Part shown: positions 25,778-34,739 of the stretch, in pieces
Layout of the letters: the number at the start of each line of letters is the position of its first letter
How positions within the stretch are numbered: position 1 is the stretch's first letter
NCBI GenBank assembly: GCA_029260615.1
Contig: JAJDCX010000006.1
Location: 1-64,000, forward strand
Direction: 5' to 3'
Length of the DNA: 64,000 nt
From: Phycisphaeraceae bacterium
GTDB lineage: Bacteria > Planctomycetota > Phycisphaerae > Phycisphaerales > Phycisphaeraceae
The notes under the pieces: generated by a model
What the model saw: the letters and a program-made list of their open reading frames with translations, nothing else
Database searches by the model: none
Told to the model about the DNA's origin: nothing
Program-made: the position numbers and the translations under genes

Positions 25778-26131
25778 ATGCCCAACGAGTATGTCCAGAA
25801 CCTCACCGCACTGATCCAGCGGGTGAAGCCAAAAACACCTCGCGGGAAGGCTATCGAAGTCAAGCCCTTCTTCGGCGGCGCGGCGGGGTACCTCAACGGG
25901 CACATCTTCATCTCACTGACCAAGGTCGGGTTGGCACTGAAACTACCCGACAGTGATCGGCAACGGCTTTTCAAGGCCGAGGATGCCAAAGAGATGCGCT
26001 ACTTCCCCAAGGCACCGATCAAGAAGCAGTACGCCTTGATGTCGGATGATTACTTGACCGGCCCCAAGCGCATCAAGCCCTGGATCGAGAAGAGTATCGG
26101 CTACGTCGCGTCAACAACCGCAGAAGGGTGA
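25778..26131 (+). CDS. TfoX N-terminal domain protein
   Basis: 117 residues from the ATG at 25778, with GGGAG 5 nt upstream. It matches the TfoX/Sxy N-terminal domain: VKPFFGGAAGYLNGHIFISLTKVGLALKL, MRYFPKAPIKKQYALM and the C-terminal helix. In proteobacteria the TfoX domain controls competence, but many stand-alone copies have no known role. The upstream frame reads into the pilin gene and is a shadow. The 3' end overlaps the convergent metallo-hydrolase gene by 31 bp. Confidence 0.78.
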   Translation: MPNEYVQNLTALIQRVKPKTPRGKAIEVKPFFGGAAGYLNGHIFISLTKVGLALKLPDSDRQRLFKAEDAKEMRYFPKAPIKKQYALMSDDYLTGPKRIKPWIEKSIGYVASTTAEG

Positions 26132-27033
26132 ACCCCTAGCCAACGTGTCCGGGTGCGTTGTTCGGTGAGTGTGATGCGCTTGGCGAGGTGGGGGTCACGG
26201 GCGAAGGCCTCGTGGATTTTCGCCGGGTGGTTGCACTGGCTTGATCGGTGCAGCAGCACGACGTCGCGGGGGAGGCCGGTGGGGCTGGCGTCGGAGATCA
26301 TGCGGACTGCCTGGTAACTCTGTTCGTTGGAGAGGTGACCGGAGTCGGACATGTTTCTGCGGTTGATCCAGATGGGGCGCGGGCTGGCGAGGGTCATGTC
26401 CGGGTCGTAGTTGGATTCGATACACAAGAGGTCGACGCCTGCCAGGTGCTGGATCAGTGCGGGGGGGGCGTGGCCCAGGTCGGTGGCGTAGCCGATGCTG
26501 CCGGCGTGTGTATCCAAGCGGTAACCGATCGTGCCCTCCCGGTCGTGTTGCAGGCGGACGGTCGAGGCGGTCACGCCGGGCATCGGTTCGAAGGGTAATG
26601 AGTTGTACGAGTGTGCCAACCCTGCGTCGCGCAACTCGGCGCCGCCGGGGATGCGCATCAGGTCCGCATAATGTGAGACGTGGACGTAGATCGGGAGGCC
26701 AAACTTCAGGAGTGTGTTGGGCCAGTTTGGGCGGAAGTGGTCCTGATCCAGGTGGGTCAGGCAGATGCCCCGGAGGCTCGCGAGAGACAATCCGGCCTCC
26801 GCTAGACGCTTATCGGTCGCTCGTGGGCCGAACCCGGCGTCGATGAGTAACGCTGTTTCACCGAGCCTGATGACGGTCGAATTACCGCCGCTGCCGCTGC
26901 CTAGAACGCATACCTCAAGAGCCCCACAGGGTTTACCGGCCGGGGTGGCGTGCTTGCGTGGTATTACTGAAATCAGGGACGATTGGCGAGGGGAAATGAA
27001 CAACGGCATCTGGTTGATTGGCTTATCGGACAT
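26101..27033 (-). CDS. MBL-fold metallo-hydrolase (YycJ/WalJ-like)
   Basis: 310 residues. The core begins about residue 40 with EVCVLGSGSGGNSTVIRLG, followed by LLIDAGFGPR and the metal motif LTHLDQDHF. Later ligands are in IGYATDLGH and in the MSDSGHLSNEQS segment. This pattern fits the YycJ/WalJ family of single-stranded exonuclease-like proteins, in which GSGSxGN and the SGHLSN block are diagnostic. The first ~35 residues are not conserved, so the true start may be later. Divergent from the promoter of the plus-strand lipoprotein gene. Confidence 0.82.
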   Translation of the reverse strand: MSDKPINQMPLFISPRQSSLISVIPRKHATPAGKPCGALEVCVLGSGSGGNSTVIRLGETALLIDAGFGPRATDKRLAEAGLSLASLRGICLTHLDQDHFRPNWPNTLLKFGLPIYVHVSHYADLMRIPGGAELRDAGLAHSYNSLPFEPMPGVTASTVRLQHDREGTIGYRLDTHAGSIGYATDLGHAPPALIQHLAGVDLLCIESNYDPDMTLASPRPIWINRRNMSDSGHLSNEQSYQAVRMISDASPTGLPRDVVLLHRSSQCNHPAKIHEAFARDPHLAKRITLTEQRTRTRWLGVHPSAVVDAT

Positions 27034-27045
27034 CCGTGTTTCCGC

Positions 27046-27073
27046 TTGCGATTGGCTGAATTATCCCTATAAT
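27046..27073 (+). promoter_or_regulatory. Promoter of the structured-leader lipoprotein gene
   Basis: TTGCGA (27046-27051), 16-bp spacer, TATAAT (27068-27073). Transcription would start near 27080, giving a 5' leader of about 214 nt before the ATG at 27294. Confidence 0.45.
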
Positions 27074-27178
27074 CGTCATCCTCGCCTGAAGTAAGACCTT
27101 GGTCAACCGATAATCATTAGGAATCCTCCCGGATGTATTGGACGCTTGTGTATGGTCCGAATATTGATTGGGCGGATA

Positions 27179-27282
27179 TCGGTGGAACCCGGCAACCTTA
27201 GACCGGCGTAAGAGCACCGACACTGGATCGACTGACGATCCGAGTTGTTGATAGCCAGGCGGCGTGGCCGCAGCTACAACTC
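27179..27282 (+). promoter_or_regulatory. Structured 5' leader with three hairpins
   Basis: Hairpin 1: TCGGTG (27179-27184) with CACCGA (27215-27220), enclosing a CCGG/CCGG stem. Hairpin 2: GGATCG/CGATCC (27225-27230, 27236-27241), loop ACTGA. Hairpin 3: GAGTTGT/ACAACTC (27242-27248, 27276-27282), enclosing AGC/GCT and GCGGC/GCCGC. The AGGGG ribosome-binding site follows hairpin 3 at once. The order suggests translation control (riboswitch, RNA thermometer or protein-binding leader); no known class is matched. Confidence 0.5.
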
Positions 27283-27293
27283 AGGGGTATCGA

Positions 27294-27551
27294 ATGCGGA
27301 AATGTTTGTACGGAGTATGTTTGTTGGGCGTGGCGTTTAGCCTGGCGGGCTGTAGCTCTGCGCGGGCACCGCATGTCGTGATCGCCCCGTCGTATTCCTA
27401 TGTGCAGGCCGACCTGGCACGGGGCGCGGTCAACAGCCAGGTAGCAGAAGTAACCCGTGGGTCGCGTGTCGCTGTCAAGCTGCCGCCGATGCCCGCGGCA
27501 CCGGGGTTCGATACGCTCGTGTTCGTCGGGGATAACGGGCTGGGCGACTGA
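27294..27551 (+). CDS. Small lipoprotein, unknown function
   Basis: 85 residues from the ATG at 27294 with AGGGG upstream. The signal ends with a lipobox (LLGVAFSLAGC). The short mature part (SSARAPHVVIAPSYSYVQADLARG) has no recognised domain. Preceded by a long structured leader and followed by a clear terminator, so it is a single-gene transcript. A strongly built control region in front of so small a product is notable. Confidence 0.7.
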   Translation: MRKCLYGVCLLGVAFSLAGCSSARAPHVVIAPSYSYVQADLARGAVNSQVAEVTRGSRVAVKLPPMPAAPGFDTLVFVGDNGLGD

Positions 27552-27599
27552 CCAGATTTTATAGATAGCCGGATACTCGGGCCGATGCCCACACTACTG

Positions 27600-27632
27600 C
27601 CTACGGATTGATTCCGTGGGTTTTGTTGTTTT
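27600..27632 (+). terminator. Rho-independent terminator
   Basis: CCTACGGA (27600-27607), loop TTGAT, TCCGTGGG (27613-27620): an 8-bp stem with one T-G pair, then TTTTGTTGTTTT. It ends the lipoprotein transcript, just before the convergent nuoG. Confidence 0.75.
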
Positions 27633-27664
27633 ATGGGGCGAGTATAGAGACGATCCGAGACGGG

Positions 27665-29296
27665 TCAGAGTTCGACGACCTGCATGTCGCAGACTTTGCG
27701 TGACTCGGCCGAGGGCTGATGCACGTCGGTGACGAAGGCGTCGCCCATCTCGATACGCACCTGGTGTGCGTCGTATCGTTTGGGTTCACCCAGCCCAAGC
27801 AGTGCGATCAGGTCCAGGGCGATCTGCCCTTCGGGGCGTGCGAACTCGATCGGCTGGATCGCTTGGTCGAAGCTCTGCAGCCGGTTGGCGTGGTTCTCGA
27901 ACGTGCCGGCCTTCTCGACAAAAGTCGCCCCGGGCAGCAGCACGTCGGTGTTGTCGGTCAGGCTGTTGGGCAGCGTGTCGATCAGCACGGTGTACTTGCC
28001 GTTGACCGCCTTGGTGAGTTCGGGGGTGACCCAGGCGCTGGGGTAATTCCCGGTCAGCACCAACGCCGCGGTGCGCTCGTCTTCGATCGCGGTGAGGAAC
28101 TGCTGGTAATCCAGGACGGATTCGGTCAGTTGGCCAAGGGCTCGGCGGACGCCGCGGGCGTTGGGGGCTTTTTCAGCACAGATCTTGTATCCGCCTGGGA
28201 ATGTCTTGTCCTGGCCGTTGGTTGGGACCGGGCCGATGCCGATCACCGCTTCGCTGTCCAGGCCAATGATGAGTTTCCCCAGCAGGTACGCCTCTTCGCA
28301 GGACAGCATCGGGCTGACCATCACCGCCAGGGAACCGGTGCCGCGTGATTCCAGTACGGTGGTGAGCCCGGCCTTGACCGCGTCGTAGGCCTGGTTCCAA
28401 TCACGTTCTTTAGATTCGCCGTCGGTCTTAACCAACGGGCTGCGGTGGCGGTCTTCGCTGTGGACAAACTTCCAGCCGAAGCGGATCTCGTCGCTGGTCC
28501 ACCACTTGTTGACGTCCATGTTTGTGCGGGGCTTGACCCGGTAGACCTTGCCGTCGTTGTGTTCGACCGAGAGGTTGTCGCCTGACGCGGTGATCCCGTC
28601 GATGCTGGGGGTCTTCTCAAGATTCCAGACACGCATGGACATCAGGAAGTCTTTGTCCAGTAGCGCACCAACCGGGCAGATGTCTACGACGTTGCCGGAT
28701 AGTTCGTTGTCAAGGGGTTTGCCTGGGAAGACGTCGATCTGTTCGCTGGACCCTCGGCCGAAGATGCCTATCTCGCTGGTGCCGGAGACTTCCTTGGTGA
28801 AGCGCACGCAGCGTGTACACATGATGCAGCGGTCCGAATAAAGCAAGACGTGTTCGCCGATGTCTTTTTTGGGCTGCTTGATCTTGGCCTCGTCGAAGCG
28901 CGACTCGCTTCGGCCGTACTTGTAGCTGTAGTCCTGGAGGTAGCACTCCCCGGCCTGGTCACATACCGGGCAATCAAGGGGGTGGTTAATCAGGAGAAAC
29001 TCCATCACCGACTTCTGGTTGGCGACGGATTTGGGGCTCTTGGTGTGGACGACCTGACCCTCCGATGCCGGGGTCTGGCAGGTCGGCATCAGCTTGGGGA
29101 TCATCTCCAGCTTGTTGTCGTTGCGCGGATTGGGGGCCTCGACCTCGGCCATACATACCCGGCAGCTCGCCACCACGCTCATCCCCGGGTGGTAGCAGTA
29201 ATGCGGCACCTCGATCCCGTGGTCCAGGGCGACCTCGAGGATGGTTTTTTTGCCGTCGTACTCGCAGAGCTTGCCGTCAATGGTGATCTGGGGCAT
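27665..29296 (-). CDS. nuoG: NADH-quinone oxidoreductase subunit G
   Basis: 543 residues from the ATG at 29296. Peripheral-arm subunit of complex I that carries electron-transfer clusters. The [2Fe-2S] ligands lie in HYCYHPGMSVVASCRVCMAEV with a later PTCQTP. HPLDCPVCDQAGECYLQDY holds the His/Cys-ligated N5 cluster, and CIMCTRCVRF with the later CPVGAL holds N4. A reduced molybdopterin-type domain follows from about residue 220; at 543 residues the whole is shorter than the usual 700-900. It is alone on the minus strand, 5.4 kb from nuoJKLMN. An upstream frame extension to 29428 lacks family similarity. Confidence 0.93.
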   Translation of the reverse strand: MPQITIDGKLCEYDGKKTILEVALDHGIEVPHYCYHPGMSVVASCRVCMAEVEAPNPRNDNKLEMIPKLMPTCQTPASEGQVVHTKSPKSVANQKSVMEFLLINHPLDCPVCDQAGECYLQDYSYKYGRSESRFDEAKIKQPKKDIGEHVLLYSDRCIMCTRCVRFTKEVSGTSEIGIFGRGSSEQIDVFPGKPLDNELSGNVVDICPVGALLDKDFLMSMRVWNLEKTPSIDGITASGDNLSVEHNDGKVYRVKPRTNMDVNKWWTSDEIRFGWKFVHSEDRHRSPLVKTDGESKERDWNQAYDAVKAGLTTVLESRGTGSLAVMVSPMLSCEEAYLLGKLIIGLDSEAVIGIGPVPTNGQDKTFPGGYKICAEKAPNARGVRRALGQLTESVLDYQQFLTAIEDERTAALVLTGNYPSAWVTPELTKAVNGKYTVLIDTLPNSLTDNTDVLLPGATFVEKAGTFENHANRLQSFDQAIQPIEFARPEGQIALDLIALLGLGEPKRYDAHQVRIEMGDAFVTDVHQPSAESRKVCDMQVVEL

Positions 29297-29546
29297 CGTG
29301 TGTTTTCCGCGTCTTCGCTGGTCAGCCCGACCTGGGCCCGATAGAACCCAGGCGATTCGAAGAATCCGGGTGCCGGGGAATCCGGGGGCGGTGCGGCGGA
29401 TCGTATCACAACCGGCTTGAGCTTCCAACGCCCGGCCCTACACTCTGATTCCCGGCAAGCCAGCGGGGGGTGGTGAATCCGGTCCGTCGGTTGGCCGATG
29501 AAACGGTATCCTCGCCGCCCAAACGAGGCACAACCAAGGAGGGACC

Positions 29547-31754
29547 ATGCCCCGCGATATACCTGTCGGCAACGGGCAGATGCTCGTCACCTTTGACGAG
29601 CTCTACCGCATCAGAGACCTGTACTACCCCCACGTCGGGCAGGAAAACCACGCCGGTGGCGACCCCTGCCGGTTCGGTGTCTGGTCCAGCCTCACCGACG
29701 ATACCCACGACAAGCACGACCGCCGACGGCAGCGCATGGTATGGACCGATGACCCCGGCTGGGTTATCAGACCCAACTACGTCACGGATACACTCTGCAC
29801 CGATGTCACCCTCACCCACGGGCGCCTGGGGGTCGAGCTTAACTGTCAGGACGTCATCGACTTTCACCGCCCGGTCCACGTCCGACGTATCGAAGTCCGC
29901 AACCAGACCGACCAGCCAAAAGAAGTCCGACTGGTCCACCACCAGGACTTCTACATGTACGGCACACGGGTCGGCGACACCGCCTACTACGACCCCAAGC
30001 TCAAGAGCCTGATCCACTACCGCAAAAAGCGCTACATCCTCGCCAGCTTCTACCAGGGCAACCAGCACCAGATCGATCAATACGCCACGGGCAACGCCGG
30101 CTTCCACGGGGCAGAGGGCACCTGGCGCGACGCGGAGGACGGCGAACTGGGCAACAACCCCATCGCTCAGGGCGCGGTCGACTCGACCATGCTCACACAC
30201 GTCAACCTGGGGCCAGGCGAATCCAAAACCGTATACATGGTTCTAGGCTGCGGCAAGAACTACAAGGACATGGAGGAGATTCATAAGTTCCTGCACCGGG
30301 TCGGCCCTCAAGGCGTCATCGATCGCACCAACGCCTACTGGCGGCTCTGGCTGGCCGCGTCACGCAACGACTTCGACCGCACCGAGGTCGGCAAACTCTC
30401 CGAACAGGTCACCGAGCTCTACAAACGCTCCCTGCTTATCGTCCGCACACAGATCGACAACGGCGGTGCAATCATCGCGGCCAACGACTCGGACATCCTC
30501 CAGTTCTCCCGGGACACCTACTCCTACATCTGGCCACGCGACGGGGCGTTCGTCGCCGACTCATTGGATGCCGCAGGCTTCCCCGATGTCGCCCGGTCGT
30601 TCTTCAGCTTCTGCTCTGAGGCGATCACCGACACCGGGATGTTCCTGCACAAGTACAACCCCGACGGCTCGCCCGCTTCCAGTTGGCACCCCTGGGTCGC
30701 CGACGGCCGGCCCCAGCTACCGATCCAGGAAGATGAGACCGCACTGGTCGTCTGGTCGCTGTGGCGTCACTACGTCCGGTACCGGGACATCGAATTCGTC
30801 CGGCCCTTGTGGGTCGATATCGTTCAGAAGGCCGCGGACTTCATGGTGAAATACCGCGACCCTGACACCCACCTGCCGTTGCCCAGCTACGACCTTTGGG
30901 AAGAGCGATGGGGCGTCCATGCCTTCACGGTGGCCACGGTGTACGCAGGGCTCAAAGCGGCCTGGCAGTTTGCCGTGTGTTTCGGGGACACCGCACGGTC
31001 CACCGCCTACGCCCAGGCAGCGCAGGAGGTCAAAGACGCCTTCTGCAAGCACTTCTGGTCAGAAGAAAAAGGCAGGTTCCTTAGGCGGATCACCCCATCG
31101 GATCCTGACCGCACCGCCCAGCTACTCGCCCAGGTCATGGCCGGACGCACCCCCGAGTCAGCGGACAACCCCGATCAGCTAGACGTGGGCCAACACGACG
31201 TCTTGCACGACCCGGACCCGGTCCTGGACAGCTCGATGTACGCCATCTGGGCGATGGGCCTGCTTAAGACAGACGACCCGCGCGTCATCGCTACCATGGA
31301 CGCCATCGAAAAGGAACTGTGGATCAAGACCGGCGTCGGCGGAATCGCACGCTACGAAAACGACTACTACCACCAGGTCAGCAACGACGTCCAAAACGTC
31401 CCGGGCAACCCCTGGTTTATCTGCACGCTCTGGTTGGCCGACTACCACATCGCCCGCGCCAGCTCTGTGCAAGAACTCGAGAAGGCCAAGCCGATCCTCG
31501 ACTGGGTCGCCGACCACGCTCTGGAGTCCGGCGTGCTGGCAGAGCAGGTCCACCCCGAGACCAACGCCCCGCTGTCGGTCTCGCCGCTGACCTGGAGCCA
31601 CGCCACCCTCGTCGCCACCGTCACCGCCTACCAGACCAAGCTCGAACAGATGAGCCAGTGCCCGTCCTGTGGCCAACCCCACCTGTGCCTGCTCCCCGGC
31701 ACCGACCAGGTCGGCACCATCGACCCCCCACCGATCCCCAACGACGCCGGGTAA
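29547..31754 (+). CDS. Glycoside hydrolase family 15-type protein
   Basis: 735 residues with AGGAGG just before the ATG. An N-terminal beta domain (VGNGQMLVTFDELYRIRDLYYPHVGQ, ~1-270) is followed by the (alpha/alpha)6 barrel: YSYIWPRDGAFVADSLDAAGF, then SYDLWEERWGVHAF with the general acid Glu452, and LAEQVHPETNAPLSVSPLTWSHA with the general base region. The family includes glucoamylases, glucodextranases and trehalases. No signal peptide, so a cytoplasmic role in glycogen, dextrin or trehalose breakdown is likely (inference). A C-terminal CPSCGQPHLCLLPG stretch looks like a small metal-binding knuckle and is unusual for the family. Confidence 0.88.
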   Translation: MPRDIPVGNGQMLVTFDELYRIRDLYYPHVGQENHAGGDPCRFGVWSSLTDDTHDKHDRRRQRMVWTDDPGWVIRPNYVTDTLCTDVTLTHGRLGVELNCQDVIDFHRPVHVRRIEVRNQTDQPKEVRLVHHQDFYMYGTRVGDTAYYDPKLKSLIHYRKKRYILASFYQGNQHQIDQYATGNAGFHGAEGTWRDAEDGELGNNPIAQGAVDSTMLTHVNLGPGESKTVYMVLGCGKNYKDMEEIHKFLHRVGPQGVIDRTNAYWRLWLAASRNDFDRTEVGKLSEQVTELYKRSLLIVRTQIDNGGAIIAANDSDILQFSRDTYSYIWPRDGAFVADSLDAAGFPDVARSFFSFCSEAITDTGMFLHKYNPDGSPASSWHPWVADGRPQLPIQEDETALVVWSLWRHYVRYRDIEFVRPLWVDIVQKAADFMVKYRDPDTHLPLPSYDLWEERWGVHAFTVATVYAGLKAAWQFAVCFGDTARSTAYAQAAQEVKDAFCKHFWSEEKGRFLRRITPSDPDRTAQLLAQVMAGRTPESADNPDQLDVGQHDVLHDPDPVLDSSMYAIWAMGLLKTDDPRVIATMDAIEKELWIKTGVGGIARYENDYYHQVSNDVQNVPGNPWFICTLWLADYHIARASSVQELEKAKPILDWVADHALESGVLAEQVHPETNAPLSVSPLTWSHATLVATVTAYQTKLEQMSQCPSCGQPHLCLLPGTDQVGTIDPPPIPNDAG

Positions 31755-31790
31755 CCCATATCGAGACTTAACTTTTCCGGCAGTGAGGGT

Positions 31791-32594
31791 TCACCGCCTT
31801 CGCCGCAGCAACGCCAGCCCACCCATCCCAACCAACAACACCGTCCCCGGCTCCGGCAGGGTCGCATCGGCGTCGCCCGTGACCGTTAGAGGCTCGGCGA
31901 TCTCCGGGAAAGGTATCACGGGGCTTAAATGACTTGTGAGGTCAACGTGTTCTCGCTCAAATGTTGGGCGGGGGAGCGACCTCTGATATTCTTCGGAGTT
32001 CAGATACGCCGCCAACGTCGCCGCCGCTGACGCCTCGGCATCAATCGCCATCACCCCTTGGCTGATCGTGCCGACAAGGTTGACACGCTGCTCGTCCGCC
32101 GTGATCGACAGCAGCGACCAGGTCCCCACCGCGTCGTCGGTGATCGTCACGCGGCCCAACGTCATCGTACCGATGTCCGTTTCTGATCTGTTGTACCAGG
32201 ACACGTCCAACTCCTGCGTATCGAACTGGTACGCATCCCCCCCGACATCGCCGCCACCACCGGCGATGGAGGTCGTTGTGACGCTGCCCACAAGATAGGT
32301 GTCGAACTCAGCTGTGGGATAATACGGAAAAAACGCCGGGTTCGGTGGGCCGAACGTCACGCCAGCGTAAGGCCAGCCCTCTGGCTCCTGGTAGATGTTT
32401 CCCACGCTCAGGTCCAACAGCATCGCCGCCGCCGTCCAGTCGGCATCTGTAGTAAATTGTATGTCATAGGTCAGATACCCGGTCATGGCCGCCGAGTTGT
32501 CCACGGGGACAAGGCCGAGGCTGACCGCGCCCAGGACGGGGCTAGCGAGCAGGGCGGTGAGGACGGCAGTGGCGGACTTGGTGTTATGGATCAT
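31791..32594 (-). CDS. PEP-CTERM protein
   Basis: 267 residues from the ATG at 32594, with AAGGGAA upstream. A signal peptide (ATAVLTALLASPVLGAV) leads an extracellular beta-rich domain (AMTGYLTYDIQFTTDADWTAAAMLLDL). The C-terminus is LPEPGTVLLVGMGGLALLRRRR, a textbook PEP-CTERM: VPEP-like motif, hydrophobic helix and basic tail, the recognition signal for exosortase. The body resembles other planctomycete PEP-CTERM proteins that lack a known role. Divergent exosortase genes are not in the window. Confidence 0.85.
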   Translation of the reverse strand: MIHNTKSATAVLTALLASPVLGAVSLGLVPVDNSAAMTGYLTYDIQFTTDADWTAAAMLLDLSVGNIYQEPEGWPYAGVTFGPPNPAFFPYYPTAEFDTYLVGSVTTTSIAGGGGDVGGDAYQFDTQELDVSWYNRSETDIGTMTLGRVTITDDAVGTWSLLSITADEQRVNLVGTISQGVMAIDAEASAAATLAAYLNSEEYQRSLPRPTFEREHVDLTSHLSPVIPFPEIAEPLTVTGDADATLPEPGTVLLVGMGGLALLRRRR

Positions 32595-32669
32595 CTTTTG
32601 TTCCCTTCGGAGTATAGGTGGCAGATTGCCTATCTTATCGGTCATTGGTTGAGCCCCGATGCAGATTTC

Positions 32670-34232
32670 TTAGTTACTGGATGGACGGATTCGCCTGGCA
32701 CTCATCAGTACACCCACGCCCCCCAAGCAGAACCACACGATACCGGCGGGCTCGGGCACCGAAACCGAGGCCGATGGCGGGGTTCCGGCGTTCCAATTGC
32801 CCAAAACTTTGTTCAGGTCCTCAATACCCACAAACCCGTCGCCGGACGGGTCACCCGACAACCAGACGCTTTTAGCCACAATCTGGTTCCAGTTGCCCAA
32901 GACAACGTTCAGGTCGGCGATACCGACAAACCCATCCAGATTGAGATCACCATCCAACCCGACCGCGAGCGTAACAGCGTTAGTATCGTAAATCAGCGCC
33001 ACGCTGATGCCTGACGTGAGTGTCGGAAGCGCCACGTTGCTAAAAATGCCGGCAAGTGAACCATCGAAGGAAATGATGTCAAAACGGTCACCCTCGACGG
33101 GCATAAAACCGCTGACCAGTTGGGCGTCAAGAACCCCGCCGAGAACCACATCCCCGGTAACATCGAGACTGTCATAAGTACTCAATGAGGTGCCCGAGAG
33201 ATCAACAGAAAAATCGCCCTGAGCCGTCTGTTGATAGTCACCGGTGAGAGTGAACGCCCCCACGAACCCGAGGCCCGGGTCCACATTAGCGTCATTGATG
33301 AGGTTTCCATCAACGGTCCCTCTCCCGCGTAATAAACCGATCTGGCTAAGCGTCAGGGTCTTTGCCGTGGTACCGTCATCCACTTTCACCGTGGTGTTAT
33401 CGAGCGTAAGTGTGCCCGCGAAGTCGTAATCTTTTCGGATATCAAATAACCCGCTGGAGAGTACATTGATGGTGTCTGTCGCTGTCAGTTGCGCAGTATC
33501 CATCAGGATCAGGGTTCCGGCCCCACCTCCCCCAATGTGAATGACGGGTACTTCTAAATTACCCGTCCCTTGTAAAGAGTAAGACGCATTGATGCCTCCG
33601 TTGATGGCAAGAGAATTGATGATGGTGACCACCCCTTTTGAATGGATAAAAGAACCGCCATCCACCTCGACGGTATTGGCATTCAATCTCGCATTGGAGT
33701 TAATGGTTTGACGATAAAGACCATTAATGAGGATGGGCTGGCTATTGAGCTGTGAAACCAGACCAAAATTGTTGTCCAGAATTGATCCTGAATCGACCAC
33801 GATCTGACCGCCCACCGAGAGAGTGGCGCTGGCCTGCTGCAAAACGACAATACCTTGGCCTGAACCCGGTACACCAACCTGGAAGTCGTTGAGGACGGTG
33901 AGTTGGCCCCCAGCCAAGGTCAGGTTTGCCGCTACAGTCGTATTGGGCCCCTGAACCGTCACGCTTCTTACAGCCGTCGATCCAAAGACGTTCATGCTCG
34001 GCCAGCGAAAACTCGTGGGTACCAGCGTGCTGATCCGCACGTCATCGAATTGATTAGGAACAGAGGTCGGGCTCCAGTTGTTGGAAGTGAACCAGTTGGT
34101 ACTGCTCGTGCCTCTCCAATCGTGGAAAACCGCTTCGGCCTGACTGGTAAACCCCATCGTCACACCTACAACGCAAGCCCAAAGATAAATAAACCGACTA
34201 CAACACATCATGCGGAGCGGAATTCGCCACAT
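32670..34232 (-). CDS. Beta-helix-like surface protein with dockerin pair and PEP-CTERM
   Basis: 520 residues. A signal peptide (YLWACVVGVTMGFTSQAEA) is followed by repeated short beta-strand segments (NTTVAANLTLAGGQLTVLNDFQVGV, GSGQGIVVLQQASATLSVGG) of the autotransporter-associated or PEP-CTERM adhesin kind. Near residues 425-490 lies a type I dockerin pair: DGDLNLDGFVGIADLNVVLG and GDGFVGIEDLNKVLGNWN, both with Asp/Asn calcium ligands. The end is VPEPAGIVWFCLGGVGVLMSARR, a PEP-CTERM sorting tail. GC is lower (~52%) than in neighbouring genes. Likely a cell-surface or matrix protein. Confidence 0.8.
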   Translation of the reverse strand: MWRIPLRMMCCSRFIYLWACVVGVTMGFTSQAEAVFHDWRGTSSTNWFTSNNWSPTSVPNQFDDVRISTLVPTSFRWPSMNVFGSTAVRSVTVQGPNTTVAANLTLAGGQLTVLNDFQVGVPGSGQGIVVLQQASATLSVGGQIVVDSGSILDNNFGLVSQLNSQPILINGLYRQTINSNARLNANTVEVDGGSFIHSKGVVTIINSLAINGGINASYSLQGTGNLEVPVIHIGGGGAGTLILMDTAQLTATDTINVLSSGLFDIRKDYDFAGTLTLDNTTVKVDDGTTAKTLTLSQIGLLRGRGTVDGNLINDANVDPGLGFVGAFTLTGDYQQTAQGDFSVDLSGTSLSTYDSLDVTGDVVLGGVLDAQLVSGFMPVEGDRFDIISFDGSLAGIFSNVALPTLTSGISVALIYDTNAVTLAVGLDGDLNLDGFVGIADLNVVLGNWNQIVAKSVWLSGDPSGDGFVGIEDLNKVLGNWNAGTPPSASVSVPEPAGIVWFCLGGVGVLMSARRIRPSSN

Positions 34233-34739
34233 CAAGATCGCCTTTCATCCTGTGATCGATCCCCGGTCATGTGCAAGGCGTGAAGCCCAAGACACACCCG
34301 AAAGGGTCGGCCAGTAACTTAAAAAAACGATCCGTCGTATGAACCCGGGCGATCCGTCGCGTAGCAATAAAATATTATCGGACGTATAACTCCTTTGTCA
34401 GCTCGGGGCGTTCGCTTGACCATGTGGCTACGTGTGGACGAACTGCTTTGACCGGGCCTTGCGTAGACACAGCCTGATCTTCCGATGGGTGAATCTTACC
34501 TGCCCATGCACCTGCCCAACCGCTGTAAAACCACTACCAGCCTCAGGCAACGGTTATCCACAGCCGTCGGGCCTCACGGGTCTGGCTGGGGTTTAGATTT
34601 GTTGCATAGAAGTGGGCCGCTGCCTATCCTGTCCGCTTTGATGCACGGGCCGGGCTGTGCATGGTTTCTGCGGTGGCTCAATGGCATGGACTTAGGACGC
34701 CTGCTCAGCGGTGGCAGGCCCTCTGATCCCGGATCGATC
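34233..34739. other. Spacer upstream of nuoJ
   Basis: About 500 bp without a credible gene; the frame leading into nuoJ is open but unlike the family. It holds a 10-bp direct repeat CGATCCGTCG at 34328-34337 and 34350-34359 (22-bp period), a perfect DnaA box TTATCCACA at 34554-34562, and the nuoJ promoter listed separately. Confidence 0.45.
34602..34630 (+). promoter_or_regulatory. Candidate promoter for nuoJKLMN
   Basis: TTGCAT (34602-34607), a 17-bp spacer and TATCCT (34625-34630). Transcription would start near 34637, about 100 nt before nuoJ. Confidence 0.4.

Noticed and set aside
27178-27222. SAM-I-like AACCCGGCAACC string in a leader
   Set aside because: Only this short string matches; the kink-turn, the GGA..CCC elements and the P1 pairing of SAM-I are absent, and the gene is a small lipoprotein. 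Kept as an unclassified leader.
29406-30200. 264-codon open frame antisense to the GH15 gene
   Set aside because: GC-rich antisense shadow; the plus-strand frame has clear catalytic motifs and a strong ribosome site.
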